NCBI GenBank assembly: GCA_016218085.1
Contig: JACREY010000020.1
Span: 1-64,000, forward strand
Direction of reading: 5' to 3'
Length of the DNA stretch: 64,000 nucleotides
Origin: Ignavibacteriota bacterium
Lineage (GTDB): Bacteria > Bacteroidota > Ignavibacteria > Tepidaquicellales > Tepidaquicellaceae
Positions 1 to 8,782 of the stretch are shown piece by piece. The translations under genes were made by a program, and so were the position numbers. Below the pieces are notes generated by a model, which was not told where the DNA came from, made no database searches, and saw only the letters and a list, made by a program, of their open reading frames with translations. The first letter of the stretch is position 1, and every line of letters starts with the position of its first letter.

Positions 1-1
1 C

Positions 2-1432
2 AGCACAAATTCCTATCATTTATTTGGATATTTTCCGGGTTATTATACTGAAAGCTCGATTGATGAAACCTCAAATTGCTTTAAACTGGATAACACTCCG
101 ATAGTAGAATCAAATCTTCCAATCGAAGATGTAAAATGGATTGGAGACGAAACAGATATTGCATTTAATTTCTTCTCTTATGATTGCGGTCAAAATGGTT
201 CGGGTGATAATTTAATAGTTGATTACGGTAACGGCGTTTCAGATACAATATCAAGTTCTCCATACGGCTCAAGCGGCGGAGTACCGAACATTCAGACAGT
301 AACACCGAAAAAAATGTATGATTCGCTTTGCATTGCTATAAGGTTAAAGAATTACGCTCAGGCAAAATCGAAATGCTATAACTTATTAAACTCTTATGCA
401 GACAGCGTGCAGGGATTAAATGCAATATCTAAGCTTTATCTGCTTGCAGTCTCATTTGATACTTCTGCCGTTAGTGCGAATGAATGCAAAACGTTTTTAA
501 ATACACTAATTCTTAATCATCCGAATAACCTGCCTCTTGTGAGGAAATGCAACTACTACATTCAGAAATGTAAGGTGAGATTAAAAGAATATCAATCTGC
601 ATTAACAGGATTCCAGCAAATCATTCAGCAGAATCCATATACATACGAAGCATTGCTTGCAAGCTGGGATTATGCGGCAACACACCTGCTCGACAGTCTG
701 AACGGACATAGCGGCGGATTACCCAATGTTCAATTTTCAATGGACAATGTACAATTAGAAGAGCAAACACTTAACGAGCTAATTATTCCGGAGGGCTCGG
801 AAGGAGATGCATTTATTAATGACTATATTGAAAAACTTGATAAGATACTGTTCAATGATGATGATAAGGATAAGTTCACAAAGGAAGAAAGAAAAACGAT
901 TTCTTCTTCGATTGTAACTGCACTGGATGATTCAAAGAAAAAAGCAAAAAACCATATTGAAACTTTGAAATCAAAAAGCGAAAAAGGAGATAGTTATGCA
1001 AAGGTTGAGTTGAAAGTAATGAAAACAATTAATGAAGTTGTGAGAATCAAAAAACCAAAAACAATATTCGAGCACATTAACTCTGTTAATAAAGATATAC
1101 AAAAACTAAATACGGTTAAAAACGAAGCTGTAAAAAAAGTAACAAATATTATTCCAACAACTTATTCGCTTTCTCAAAACTATCCTAATCCGTTTAATCC
1201 GGTTACAAAGATAAATTATGAACTGCCAAAAGATGGAAAAGTAAAAATCGTGATTTACGATATTCTTGGCAGGCAAATCAAAACCCTTGTGAATAACGAA
1301 ATAAAACAGGCAGGCAGATATACGGTTGAGTTTAACGGAACTCAATATGCCAGCGGAGTTTATTTTTACAGAATACAAGTTGAGGATGGTAAAGGATTTA
1401 CGGCGGTGAAGAAGATGGTTTTAATCAAATAA
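2..1432 (+). CDS. T9SS-sorted secreted protein, 5' end outside window
   Basis: The reading frame is open from the second base of the window to the TAA stop, so the first ATG inside the window (base 314) is probably internal and the gene starts upstream. The visible N-terminal part is rich in Ser, Asn and Gly, as in a beta-rich secreted domain. A helical middle section looks TPR-like (a stretch with KEYQSALTGFQQIIQQNP), followed by a Lys-rich segment. The last ~85 residues are a type A T9SS sorting domain with SQNYPNPFNP, YDILGRQIKTL and SGVYFYRI. The sorting domain says the protein is exported and anchored or released at the cell surface. Its activity is not recognisable from the part seen here. 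Confidence 0.85.
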   Translation, partial: STNSYHLFGYFPGYYTESSIDETSNCFKLDNTPIVESNLPIEDVKWIGDETDIAFNFFSYDCGQNGSGDNLIVDYGNGVSDTISSSPYGSSGGVPNIQTVTPKKMYDSLCIAIRLKNYAQAKSKCYNLLNSYADSVQGLNAISKLYLLAVSFDTSAVSANECKTFLNTLILNHPNNLPLVRKCNYYIQKCKVRLKEYQSALTGFQQIIQQNPYTYEALLASWDYAATHLLDSLNGHSGGLPNVQFSMDNVQLEEQTLNELIIPEGSEGDAFINDYIEKLDKILFNDDDKDKFTKEERKTISSSIVTALDDSKKKAKNHIETLKSKSEKGDSYAKVELKVMKTINEVVRIKKPKTIFEHINSVNKDIQKLNTVKNEAVKKVTNIIPTTYSLSQNYPNPFNPVTKINYELPKDGKVKIVIYDILGRQIKTLVNNEIKQAGRYTVEFNGTQYASGVYFYRIQVEDGKGFTAVKKMVLIK

Positions 1433-1552
1433 CAAATTGCAAATAACAAATAGTAAATAGTCCGTTGCGTGGTGTACACCCGGGCGGATCTTCGAGATGC
1501 AAAGAGCCCTAAAGAGTTATAAAGATCAAGAGCAAATTCAATGGCAATAAAA

Positions 1553-1580
1553 AAAGCCGTCCGCGTAAACGGACGGCTTT
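1553..1580. terminator. Bidirectional Rho-independent terminator
   Basis: A perfect 11-bp stem AAAGCCGTCCG/CGGACGGCTTT has a 6-nt loop and sits between convergent genes. On the minus strand it is followed by an uninterrupted T run, so it best serves the minus-strand Omp28-like gene to its right. The plus-strand side has a weaker AT tract. Confidence 0.85.
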
Positions 1581-1619
1581 ATATTATATTTATGACTTTT
1601 ATCTTTCTTTAATCATCTA

Positions 1620-1670
1620 TCCCGGTACGCTTCGTTATCGGGATTGCCGATAAAATAGCTGTCGCTATTT
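1620..1670. repeat. Double palindrome overlapping a stop codon
   Basis: Two adjacent inverted repeats are visible: TCCCG...CGGGA (1620-1643) and AAATAGC-TGTC-GCTATTT (1653-1670). The second contains the TAG stop of the minus-strand gene at 1665. The arrangement resembles short REP-type intergenic palindromes. Copy number in the genome is unknown. Confidence 0.5.
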
Positions 1671-3530
1671 AATCATTAGCATTTTCATAACTTGCGAGAA
1701 GGAGCCGGTTTCGAGCTTGTAGAAATAAATTCCCGAAGCTAGGTCCGCGCCGTTGAATTTGAATTCATATTTGCCTGCGTTCAGGTTTCCTGAATAAAGC
1801 TGTTTTACTTCTTTTCCGAGTACGTTATACACTTTCAGTGTTACAAATCCGGATTTTGCAATATCAAATTTTATATCGGTCTGCGGGTTAAACGGATTGG
1901 GAAAGTTCTGATAGAGCATATACTTTTCCGGGATTCCCGTGCTGATAACAGCGATGCCTGTATTGATGGTATCGTAAATGACTCTCTGCACGATAGGCGC
2001 TTTTACGGTGAGCGGGCAAATAAAGCTTGTTCCCGTATAGGAGCCCTCGCCCTGTCCAATCCACTGGTTGAAGTAATAGGTTAATCCCGTGTACTGGAGG
2101 GAAAAAGGTGATACTGTCAGGTTTGTGACGTAGCCGGAATCGTAATAGATATTATTGAAATTAAAAGTAACGGGAATGCCAGTCGGGTTTGCATAAGCGA
2201 ATACCCTGAACTGAGTTTTAAAGTTTGCAGTATACATTCCGATATTTGAATTCACTGAGATATTCTGAACGGCATTTGTATCTCCGTTGCTCCAGTTCAG
2301 GAATATATATCTAGTGCTGCCGGAAGTTTGCGGTGTAACGGCTTCGATGGTCTGGGTTGAGCCGATATCCCAGGAGAATAATTTTGGGGCGGTATAAGTA
2401 GTTCCGTTTACTTTGAATTGCAGTGATGTTTTGTTTGTTTTAACGGTTACATAATTTTTACCCACGAGGTAGTCGAGCGCAATCTTATGAACTTTCCCCG
2501 TGCCGCTGGTACCGGTAACAATAATTTTATATGTACCTGTCGGAACTGCGGCAGTATTCGAAACCTGCACCGTGACAGAATCAGGGAATGAGCTAAGAAC
2601 ATTTCCCGACGGGAACGAAGCAGAGACACCTGAGGTAACAGGGCTTACTTCGACTGAGAAAGTAACCGGTGAATTATATCCGCTTGCAACCAGGGGTACA
2701 GAAACTTTGAATGTTTTTGTCGATGCCTGTCCCTGAGGTACAGAAATAAAGCCGGGATTTGTAAGCAGTGTAAAGTTTGAAGTTTTCTTTGCTGCCTGCA
2801 GGATTTCCTTTGTTGCAGGGTCCTGAACGTAAGCAATCGGGAACATCTGATTCCACTGCCATATTGGGTCTTTTCTGTATTTGTATTCGAGAGTTACGGT
2901 CTGACCCGGGAGCAGTGTGATAGGAGTTCCTGTGCCTGAAGGAAGAATTTTCCTCATTACATAATGGAAATCTGTTTCACCGTTTGTGCCGGGAGGGCTA
3001 GAGTAATGAATCAATCCTTCGCAGAGCGCAATGTATGCTGTTACAGAAGGATTAGTCAAATATGATTCGCAATAGATTTTTGCCCTGACTTTTATTGAGT
3101 CTGAAGTAATAGCAGTGTCGGTTAAGATTATGGTTATCGGGCTTAAAACATCTTTTCTTGAGTTGAATGCCGAAGTAAGATATGAATTTGAGTAAGGCAG
3201 AGGAATACTCGTAAATCCATCTATTTGTCCGGCGGGAATTGAATTGATTCCATAGTATTGTCTTCTTGCATCGTTATCGGTCGGATTATATAGATACATC
3301 GGGTCATTTCCCGGAGAAGGCCAGCTCATATGGTGTCCGAGGGCAGTGATTCTATCCGGGTCCTGAGCAAGCAGGAAAGCAGTCATTGTCGGATTATTTG
3401 AGGCGCAGGGTCCGCAGGTGGAGCTCGTAAAGAATTCTATGAAGACCATTCTGTCGCCTGCACTGGTTATATTTACCAGAGAGATTACAATAACAATTAA
3501 CAGTAAGATTTTAGGAAGTAATTTTTTCAT
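1665..3530 (-). CDS. Omp28-like thioredoxin-fold protein with T9SS sorting domain
   Basis: 621 residues. A signal peptide (MKKLLPKILLLIVIVISLVN) leads into a thioredoxin-like region with EFFTSSTCGPCASNNP, so a CGPC redox-type motif lies near residue 40. This pattern is typical of Omp28-related outer-membrane proteins of Bacteroidota. The middle is made of Ser/Thr-rich beta-sandwich-like repeats. The C-terminus is a type A sorting domain (YQNFPNPFNPQTDIKFD, SGIYFYKLE). The protein is predicted to be exported by T9SS and displayed at the surface. A second Omp28-like protein with the same plan lies at 41.5-42.6 kb. The redox substrate is unknown, and the CGPC motif is inferred, not shown, to be active. 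Confidence 0.85.
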   Translation of the reverse strand: MKKLLPKILLLIVIVISLVNITSAGDRMVFIEFFTSSTCGPCASNNPTMTAFLLAQDPDRITALGHHMSWPSPGNDPMYLYNPTDNDARRQYYGINSIPAGQIDGFTSIPLPYSNSYLTSAFNSRKDVLSPITIILTDTAITSDSIKVRAKIYCESYLTNPSVTAYIALCEGLIHYSSPPGTNGETDFHYVMRKILPSGTGTPITLLPGQTVTLEYKYRKDPIWQWNQMFPIAYVQDPATKEILQAAKKTSNFTLLTNPGFISVPQGQASTKTFKVSVPLVASGYNSPVTFSVEVSPVTSGVSASFPSGNVLSSFPDSVTVQVSNTAAVPTGTYKIIVTGTSGTGKVHKIALDYLVGKNYVTVKTNKTSLQFKVNGTTYTAPKLFSWDIGSTQTIEAVTPQTSGSTRYIFLNWSNGDTNAVQNISVNSNIGMYTANFKTQFRVFAYANPTGIPVTFNFNNIYYDSGYVTNLTVSPFSLQYTGLTYYFNQWIGQGEGSYTGTSFICPLTVKAPIVQRVIYDTINTGIAVISTGIPEKYMLYQNFPNPFNPQTDIKFDIAKSGFVTLKVYNVLGKEVKQLYSGNLNAGKYEFKFNGADLASGIYFYKLETGSFSQVMKMLMIK

Positions 3531-3624
3531 AATATTAAAAAATTAAATTTGTTAAATATCCGTTTTTTTGTATTAAAAAGAAATTCATTTTAATGTATTT
3601 TAAATTACGGAAGGGAAAAATAAT

Positions 3625-4935
3625 TTGACAAAACAAAAAATCAGATTTTCGAAGATATACTGGACGGCAAATACGGTAGAGCTTTTTGAAAGGGCGGCGT
3701 ATTATGCTGTATTTATTGCAATTACGCTTTACCTGACAAATATAGTGGGATTTAATGATGTTTGGGCGGCGTGGATTAGCGGGGTTTTTTCGGCGGGACT
3801 TTATTTATTACCTCCCTTTACCGGAGCGCTTGCGGACAGGATTGGATTCAGGAAGGCGATAATACTTGCATTCGGACTGCTGACGATAGGATATTTTTCG
3901 CTTGGGGCATTTCCTTATAAGGCAATTGTTTTGCCTTCGCTATTAATAGTGATGATAGGCGGCTCGCTGATCAAACCTGTGATAACGGGAACAATAGCCA
4001 AGACAACGAGTGAGGAAACCAGGGCAAAGGGATATTCAATATTTTACAGCATAGTGAATGTCGGAGCATTTCTCGGAAAGACATTTGCATTTCCTCTGAG
4101 GATTAATCTCGGTCTGCAGTCAATAAATTATTATTCCGCGCTGATGACATTCATTGCTTTAATAGTGGTTTTCATAATTTACAAAAATCAGGATGCGGCG
4201 CAGGCAAAGAAGACATTCAGGGAAGTGCTGAACGGTTTTATCAGGGTATTTACGAATGTAAAGCTGATTACATTAATATTAATAGTAAGCGGGTTCTGGA
4301 TAATACAGAGCCAGCTGTATGCAACGATGCCCAAATACGTGACAAGAACTATAGGTGAGACTGCTTCGCCTGAGTGGATTGCAAACGTGAATCCGTTTGT
4401 GGTGATGATTTGCGTGGTATGGATTACGAATATCACCAGGAAGATAAAAGCTGTGACTTCGATGAATATAGGGATGTTCATTATGCCGCTTTCAGCTCTG
4501 CTGATGGCATCGAGTTACATACTTCAGGAAATTACAGGACAGTCTGTGAATTTCTTCGGACTTTTTTCAGCGCATCCTATAACGGTGATGATGATAATTG
4601 GTATTGTTTTTCAGGGACTGGCAGAATGTTTTATTTCGCCGAGATACCTGGAGTATTTTTCGCTTCAGGCACCGAGAGGGCAGGAGGGACTTTATATAGG
4701 ATTCGGTTATCTTTATTCTTTCTTTGCAAATATTCTGGGATTCGGGATTTCGGGATATTTGCTGACTGCATACTGTCCCGATCCGAAGACGCTTTCACCT
4801 GAAATGCTTGTACACGCATACGACAAGGCGTATTACATCTGGTTTTACTTTGCGGGAATTGCACTGACGGCGGGGATTGCGCTGATGATATACAGGTATT
4901 TTACGAGAAGTTCGCCTGACGTGAACAGTCAATAG
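3625..4935 (+). CDS. MFS transporter, POT-like
   Basis: 436 residues with about 12 hydrophobic helices. The N-terminus ELFERAAYYAVFIAITLYL resembles the first helix of proton-dependent oligopeptide (POT/PTR2) carriers (E-x-x-ER-x-x-YY). GALADRIGFRKA is the usual MFS loop 2-3 motif. The match to the full PTR2 signature is imperfect, so peptides are only a likely substrate. Translation starts at TTG, preceded by GGAAGGG at a suitable distance. The gene is single, between a minus-strand gene on each side. A closer POT member lies at 16.5-18.2 kb. Confidence 0.8.
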   Translation: MTKQKIRFSKIYWTANTVELFERAAYYAVFIAITLYLTNIVGFNDVWAAWISGVFSAGLYLLPPFTGALADRIGFRKAIILAFGLLTIGYFSLGAFPYKAIVLPSLLIVMIGGSLIKPVITGTIAKTTSEETRAKGYSIFYSIVNVGAFLGKTFAFPLRINLGLQSINYYSALMTFIALIVVFIIYKNQDAAQAKKTFREVLNGFIRVFTNVKLITLILIVSGFWIIQSQLYATMPKYVTRTIGETASPEWIANVNPFVVMICVVWITNITRKIKAVTSMNIGMFIMPLSALLMASSYILQEITGQSVNFFGLFSAHPITVMMIIGIVFQGLAECFISPRYLEYFSLQAPRGQEGLYIGFGYLYSFFANILGFGISGYLLTAYCPDPKTLSPEMLVHAYDKAYYIWFYFAGIALTAGIALMIYRYFTRSSPDVNSQ

Positions 4936-4938
4936 TTT

Positions 4939-4987
4939 TCGTTCCCAACGGGCCCGCCACGGCGGATTTTCAAGACGTTGGGAACGA
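4939..4987. terminator. Nested inverted repeat between convergent genes
   Basis: A perfect 12-bp outer repeat TCGTTCCCAACG/CGTTGGGAACGA encloses a shorter GC-rich palindrome CCGCC-AC-GGCGG (4954-4965). It lies directly after the MFS stop and before the convergent subtilase stop. There is no T tract, so it may be a dispersed palindromic repeat that also stops transcription. Confidence 0.5.
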
Positions 4988-5032
4988 GTATTGTGAAATC
5001 AAATCTGAATCCGGGTACAGGTTTTGAAAAAA

Positions 5033-6820
5033 TTAAAAATTATAAGATAAACACTTGATTTTGTTCCTGTGAGCATTTGGAGGATAGACCGATTCCTCGT
5101 TGTTTGAATTTCTTGCGGTAAAGTAATATAACAATTTTGTATTTACAGGATATTGTTTTAAAGCAGCTGTATACAATCCCGATTTATTTCCGTCATCATT
5201 TCCCTGTATATAAATAAGATTCATTTCTTCAAAGGTAATGCCCTCATCTGCGGAATAAAATATTTTTACGCTGTTGCCGTCTATCAGGTATTGAGATGCA
5301 AGTGATACAGAGACTTTTATTCCATATTCATCTCTGGTAAATGCTGCTTCGTTGCTCCAAGCCATTCCGTAGTAGAGCAGCGCATTATAAGCGTTTATAA
5401 TTCCCCAGCCGTAAATGTTATTCGGGTTCGCGAAGTTATTTGCCGTCATTCTGAGTGCTTCGCGCACCTGAAGTGGAGTAAGTTCGGGATGGGCTGAAAG
5501 AATCAGTGCGCAGACTCCGGCTGTTATGGGAGTAGAAAAAGAAGTCCCGCCAACTAAATCATATTTATCAGTGCCTTCTTTTTGAGCCGCAAAAACATTA
5601 AAGCCCATTGCACAAACATCGGGTTTGGTTCTGCCGTCTGATGTCGGACCGTTTGAACTGAAGTAAGCTATATTGCCTTTGCTATCAACTGCTCCGACAG
5701 AAATAATAGTATCACCGTCTGCGGCTGAGCCGAGAGAAGGGATTTCAGTCTGGTAATAATTTCCCATTGCGTTTAAAACGACTATGCCAAGATATGCGCA
5801 TCTCGATGCGGCTATGGTAGTTATGCAGGTTTTGCCGTCATAGTTTTCGTATTTGTAAGAGTTTTCGGAATAAGGTTTATCGAATTCTTTATATATAAGT
5901 GAGCTGGTAATAATATCCGCGCCTTTTGATTCCACCCATTCGGCGGCTTCGAGCCAGAAGTCTTCTTCCATAGGTGTTTCCGATGCCACGTACTCGGTTT
6001 TTGCGAGCAGAAATTCGGAATTAAAAGCAGGACCGATGAGTTTGCCTTCCTTAAAGCCTGCCATAGTGGAGAAAGTTGCAGTGCCGTGTCCGCCCTGTTC
6101 CCGTGTATCGGTATATTTCTGGTTTACCTCTATAGCGGTATTTTCATCTTTGTTTATAAAGTCAAATTCCTCGATTACTTTTAATTCTTTTAATGCTTCG
6201 TGGTTTTTCCAGAAAAATCCGTCGTCGAAACTTGCCACCAGCACACCTTTTCCGTTGATGCCGAGATTGTGGACTTTCGGCACGTCAATCTGATTCATCT
6301 GGTCGAAAGATTTTCCGTAGTTCAGAATATTTTTAATATCTTTTGAAATGAAGAAATTATTGTTGTAATGTTCGCCGCATTCGACGGGAGCGAGACTGAC
6401 AATATTTTGCTTGTAAAGCTTTTTCACGGTTTTGATTTGGAAAACAAAATCCAGTTTCTTAACTTTTTCAAGCTGGCTTTTTGTAAGATATGCGCTGATT
6501 CCGTTTAACCATTTTGATTTTGCGATTAAGTCTATTCCGAGTTTCTCGATTTCGGAAACGTAAGACAGTTCGAGGGGAAGGTCTCCGAAGTCAATCAGGT
6601 TTTCTTCGGGGATAACTTTTAGTCTTCTTTGAATTGCCCTGTCCGAAAGCAAAGCAATGGCTTCATTATAGGCATCGGTGCCGGGGAATATTTTTCCTTC
6701 GTTTTTAAAGAGACCTTTATCCTTGAATATAATCCAGTATTTTGTGTCCGGCTTTTCCTGAGCAAAGAGTGAAGCGGAAATTAATAATATAAAAGCGAAC
6801 GTGAATATTTTTTTAATCAT
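5033..6820 (-). CDS. Secreted S8 family serine peptidase (subtilase)
   Basis: 595 residues with a signal peptide (IFTFAFILLISASLFAQE). A propeptide-like stretch reaches about residue 180. The catalytic triad of family S8 is visible: Asp199 in VASFDDGF, His245 in GGHGTATF and Ser427 in GGTSFSTP, with the oxyanion-hole Asn354 in NAMGN. After the protease domain (to ~475) come ~120 residues that look like a beta domain. There is no T9SS sorting box, unlike many secreted subtilases of this lineage, so it may be periplasmic or released another way. It degrades proteins, in keeping with the many peptidases in this window. No operon partner. Confidence 0.92.
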   Translation of the reverse strand: MIKKIFTFAFILLISASLFAQEKPDTKYWIIFKDKGLFKNEGKIFPGTDAYNEAIALLSDRAIQRRLKVIPEENLIDFGDLPLELSYVSEIEKLGIDLIAKSKWLNGISAYLTKSQLEKVKKLDFVFQIKTVKKLYKQNIVSLAPVECGEHYNNNFFISKDIKNILNYGKSFDQMNQIDVPKVHNLGINGKGVLVASFDDGFFWKNHEALKELKVIEEFDFINKDENTAIEVNQKYTDTREQGGHGTATFSTMAGFKEGKLIGPAFNSEFLLAKTEYVASETPMEEDFWLEAAEWVESKGADIITSSLIYKEFDKPYSENSYKYENYDGKTCITTIAASRCAYLGIVVLNAMGNYYQTEIPSLGSAADGDTIISVGAVDSKGNIAYFSSNGPTSDGRTKPDVCAMGFNVFAAQKEGTDKYDLVGGTSFSTPITAGVCALILSAHPELTPLQVREALRMTANNFANPNNIYGWGIINAYNALLYYGMAWSNEAAFTRDEYGIKVSVSLASQYLIDGNSVKIFYSADEGITFEEMNLIYIQGNDDGNKSGLYTAALKQYPVNTKLLYYFTARNSNNEESVYPPNAHRNKIKCLSYNF

Positions 6821-6957
6821 AAAATAATTTATTTAATCCAACAAGATATTTGTAAGGGATAAAACAATCAAGGAAGAGAAAATTCTGAATTATGAATGCT
6901 GAATTATGAATGAAATCCTAAATGCAAAAAAGAAAATAGTGTATTGAGCTAAATCCG

Positions 6958-7145
6958 AAATCCGAAAAACTAAATTCTAAACAAATTCGAAATACGAAAT
7001 TCTAAAGTATAGAATCTGTGATTTAAATATTAGTATTTGCAAAGTGTTTAGAGTGGAAATTCTAAATCCGAAAAACTAAATTCTAAACAAATTCGAAATA
7101 CGAAATTCTAAAGTATAGAATCTGTGATTTAAATATTAGTATTTG
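6958..7145. repeat. 82-bp perfect direct repeat in an otherwise gene-free gap
   Basis: Two identical 82-bp copies (6958-7039 and 7064-7145) are separated by 24 bp. Each begins AAATCCGAAAAACTAAATTC and ends TTAGTATTTG. Inside, short GAAATNCGAAA-type units recur. The whole gap 6821-7174 is AT-rich, has no credible ORF, and also holds a short tandem of TGAATTATGAATG (near 6886-6912). Fragments such as TTTAGAGTTTAGAA recur in the gap near 18.37 kb. Confidence 0.9.
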
Positions 7146-7174
7146 TTTAGAGTTTAGAAATTAGGATTTCGAAT

Positions 7175-8596
7175 TTATTTAAGGAATATCATTTTCTTTG
7201 TTTCTGAGTAATCTCCTGAAATAATTTTATAAAAATATATACCTGATGGAAAAGAGGAGGCGTCCCAGTTTACTTCATACGTGCCGGGAGATTGCTTTTC
7301 GTTCACGAGGGTTGCGATTTCCTTTCCGAGGATGTCGTATACAGCTAACTTAATATGTTTTATACTTGCTACTTGATACTTTATACTTGTACTTGGATTA
7401 AACGGGTTCGGGTAATTCTGGAAGAGTTCGTATTTATCCGGTACGGGCAGTTGACTGAATTCTGAATTAACCAGGAACGAAGCCCAGACTTTATAAACTT
7501 TCTTTGTAGTAGCAACATAGAATGTATCTCCACTTCCTGCATCTTTGGAAATCCCGATAATAATTTTTGACGGGGTAAAAGTATTATTGTACAATGCCCA
7601 GTTTAGTCCGTAATTGGTTGACCTATAGATTCCGAGTGAATCACCCCCATACAGAATATTAGGAATATCAGGATTGATTTCCAAAGAAGAAAATTTAACA
7701 GTTGTAATAACCGAGTCCCAGGATATACCTTTGTTTAATGATTTGTAAAGCTTATAGCCGTTATAACCATACATTGCGGAGTCTTTATAACTGAAGACAA
7801 GATTTTTCAGCCATTTAATTCCTGAGGGTGAAAAACCGACTCCACCGTTTGTGGATATCAGCATTCGATACTGTCCGTTTGCATATACAAATGCTGTATC
7901 AAACGGATTATATTTTACAAAGCCATATCCGCTATATTCAGGGCTGTAACTTTCCACCTCTCTCATATTACCGGGTTGGCTGAATATCTGCCAGTTTGAC
8001 CCGGCATTAAATGATGAATAAATTCCCCACGGAGAAAGATTGCTATATCCGAATAAAATTAAAGAATCTTTTTTAGGATTATAATCGGAACCATTCGGAT
8101 ATATAATTGCTCCGCCGCAACTGAAAGGAGCATCAAACCAGTTCAGGCCTCCGTTTTTTGTATATAATGTATGAGCATCGGGGCAGGTTGCTCCAGGGGT
8201 TATCTGGAATTTTATTATTAAATTAGTATCGCGAGAAGAAATTGCAAAAAAGGATACCGGACAACATTGCAATGAACCGTAAGGAAATTCCATACCCCAT
8301 CCTGCATTTAAAAATCCATTTATTGGAATATACCAGGTTGAATTAGCTTTATTCAGTTTCAGATATCTTCCGCTTTCATTTATAGTAGTCGAAAAATTAA
8401 CTCCATATTGCACATAAATATCTTTAATTGAACTGTTAATTTTTTTAAGAGAATAAAATTTCGCTAATCCGAAAGTTCCGGGGTCAAGAATAACAGTAGC
8501 ACCGTTTAGTTCGGTAAAATTATTATTTGTATTACTGCTAATTAATAATGCAAAAAATATTATTGTGACAGGAAAAACTACTAATATCTTTTTCAT
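7175..8596 (-). CDS. T9SS-sorted protein with BNR/YCF48-like repeats
   Basis: 473 residues with an N-terminal signal peptide. The middle has repeated short beta motifs of the sialidase/photosystem-stability type: LYTKNGGLNWFD, IYSSFNAGSNWQIF, MLISTNGGVGFS, LYKSLNKGISWDS and IYRSTNYGLNWALY. These suggest a beta-propeller. The end is a type A sorting domain (FQNYPNPFNPSTSIKYQV, SGIYFYKII). It is predicted to be a surface or secreted propeller protein. Such repeats do not prove sialidase activity, and no catalytic residues could be assigned. The gene stands alone. Confidence 0.85.
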   Translation of the reverse strand: MKKILVVFPVTIIFFALLISSNTNNNFTELNGATVILDPGTFGLAKFYSLKKINSSIKDIYVQYGVNFSTTINESGRYLKLNKANSTWYIPINGFLNAGWGMEFPYGSLQCCPVSFFAISSRDTNLIIKFQITPGATCPDAHTLYTKNGGLNWFDAPFSCGGAIIYPNGSDYNPKKDSLILFGYSNLSPWGIYSSFNAGSNWQIFSQPGNMREVESYSPEYSGYGFVKYNPFDTAFVYANGQYRMLISTNGGVGFSPSGIKWLKNLVFSYKDSAMYGYNGYKLYKSLNKGISWDSVITTVKFSSLEINPDIPNILYGGDSLGIYRSTNYGLNWALYNNTFTPSKIIIGISKDAGSGDTFYVATTKKVYKVWASFLVNSEFSQLPVPDKYELFQNYPNPFNPSTSIKYQVASIKHIKLAVYDILGKEIATLVNEKQSPGTYEVNWDASSFPSGIYFYKIISGDYSETKKMIFLK

Positions 8597-8728
8597 ATTA
8601 ATAATTTTTAATTGATAAAATAGTTATTTTTTTTCTCTATAAATTAATCTGTATTTCTACTATTGTCAAGTCTGAATTGAGTTATTGGTTTATTGAGTTA
8701 TTGGGAAAATCAGTTTGAAAATAAAAAA

Positions 8729-8758
8729 AAGCCGCTCAAATTTTGGTTTGAGCGGCTT
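8729..8758 (-). terminator. Rho-independent terminator of the E2 gene
   Basis: A perfect 12-bp stem AAGCCGCTCAAA/TTTGAGCGGCTT with a 6-nt loop lies 24 bp beyond the stop of the acyltransferase gene. On the minus strand it is followed by a run of eight T. Confidence 0.9.
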
Positions 8759-8782
8759 AGATATTATATATACAAATCTTTT

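Noticed and set aside
4374-4802. 142-aa ORF in another frame of the MFS gene
   Set aside because: Overlaps a well-supported transporter on the same strand and lacks its own ribosome-binding site or family motif.
6958-7145. Possible CRISPR array
   Set aside because: Only two copies, repeat length 82 bp and spacer 24 bp do not fit CRISPR, and no cas gene is near.
7175-8596. Sialidase linked to N-glycan use
   Set aside because: BNR/YCF48-like repeats are visible but no sialidase Arg triad or FRIP motif could be found, and the gene is 20 kb from the locus.
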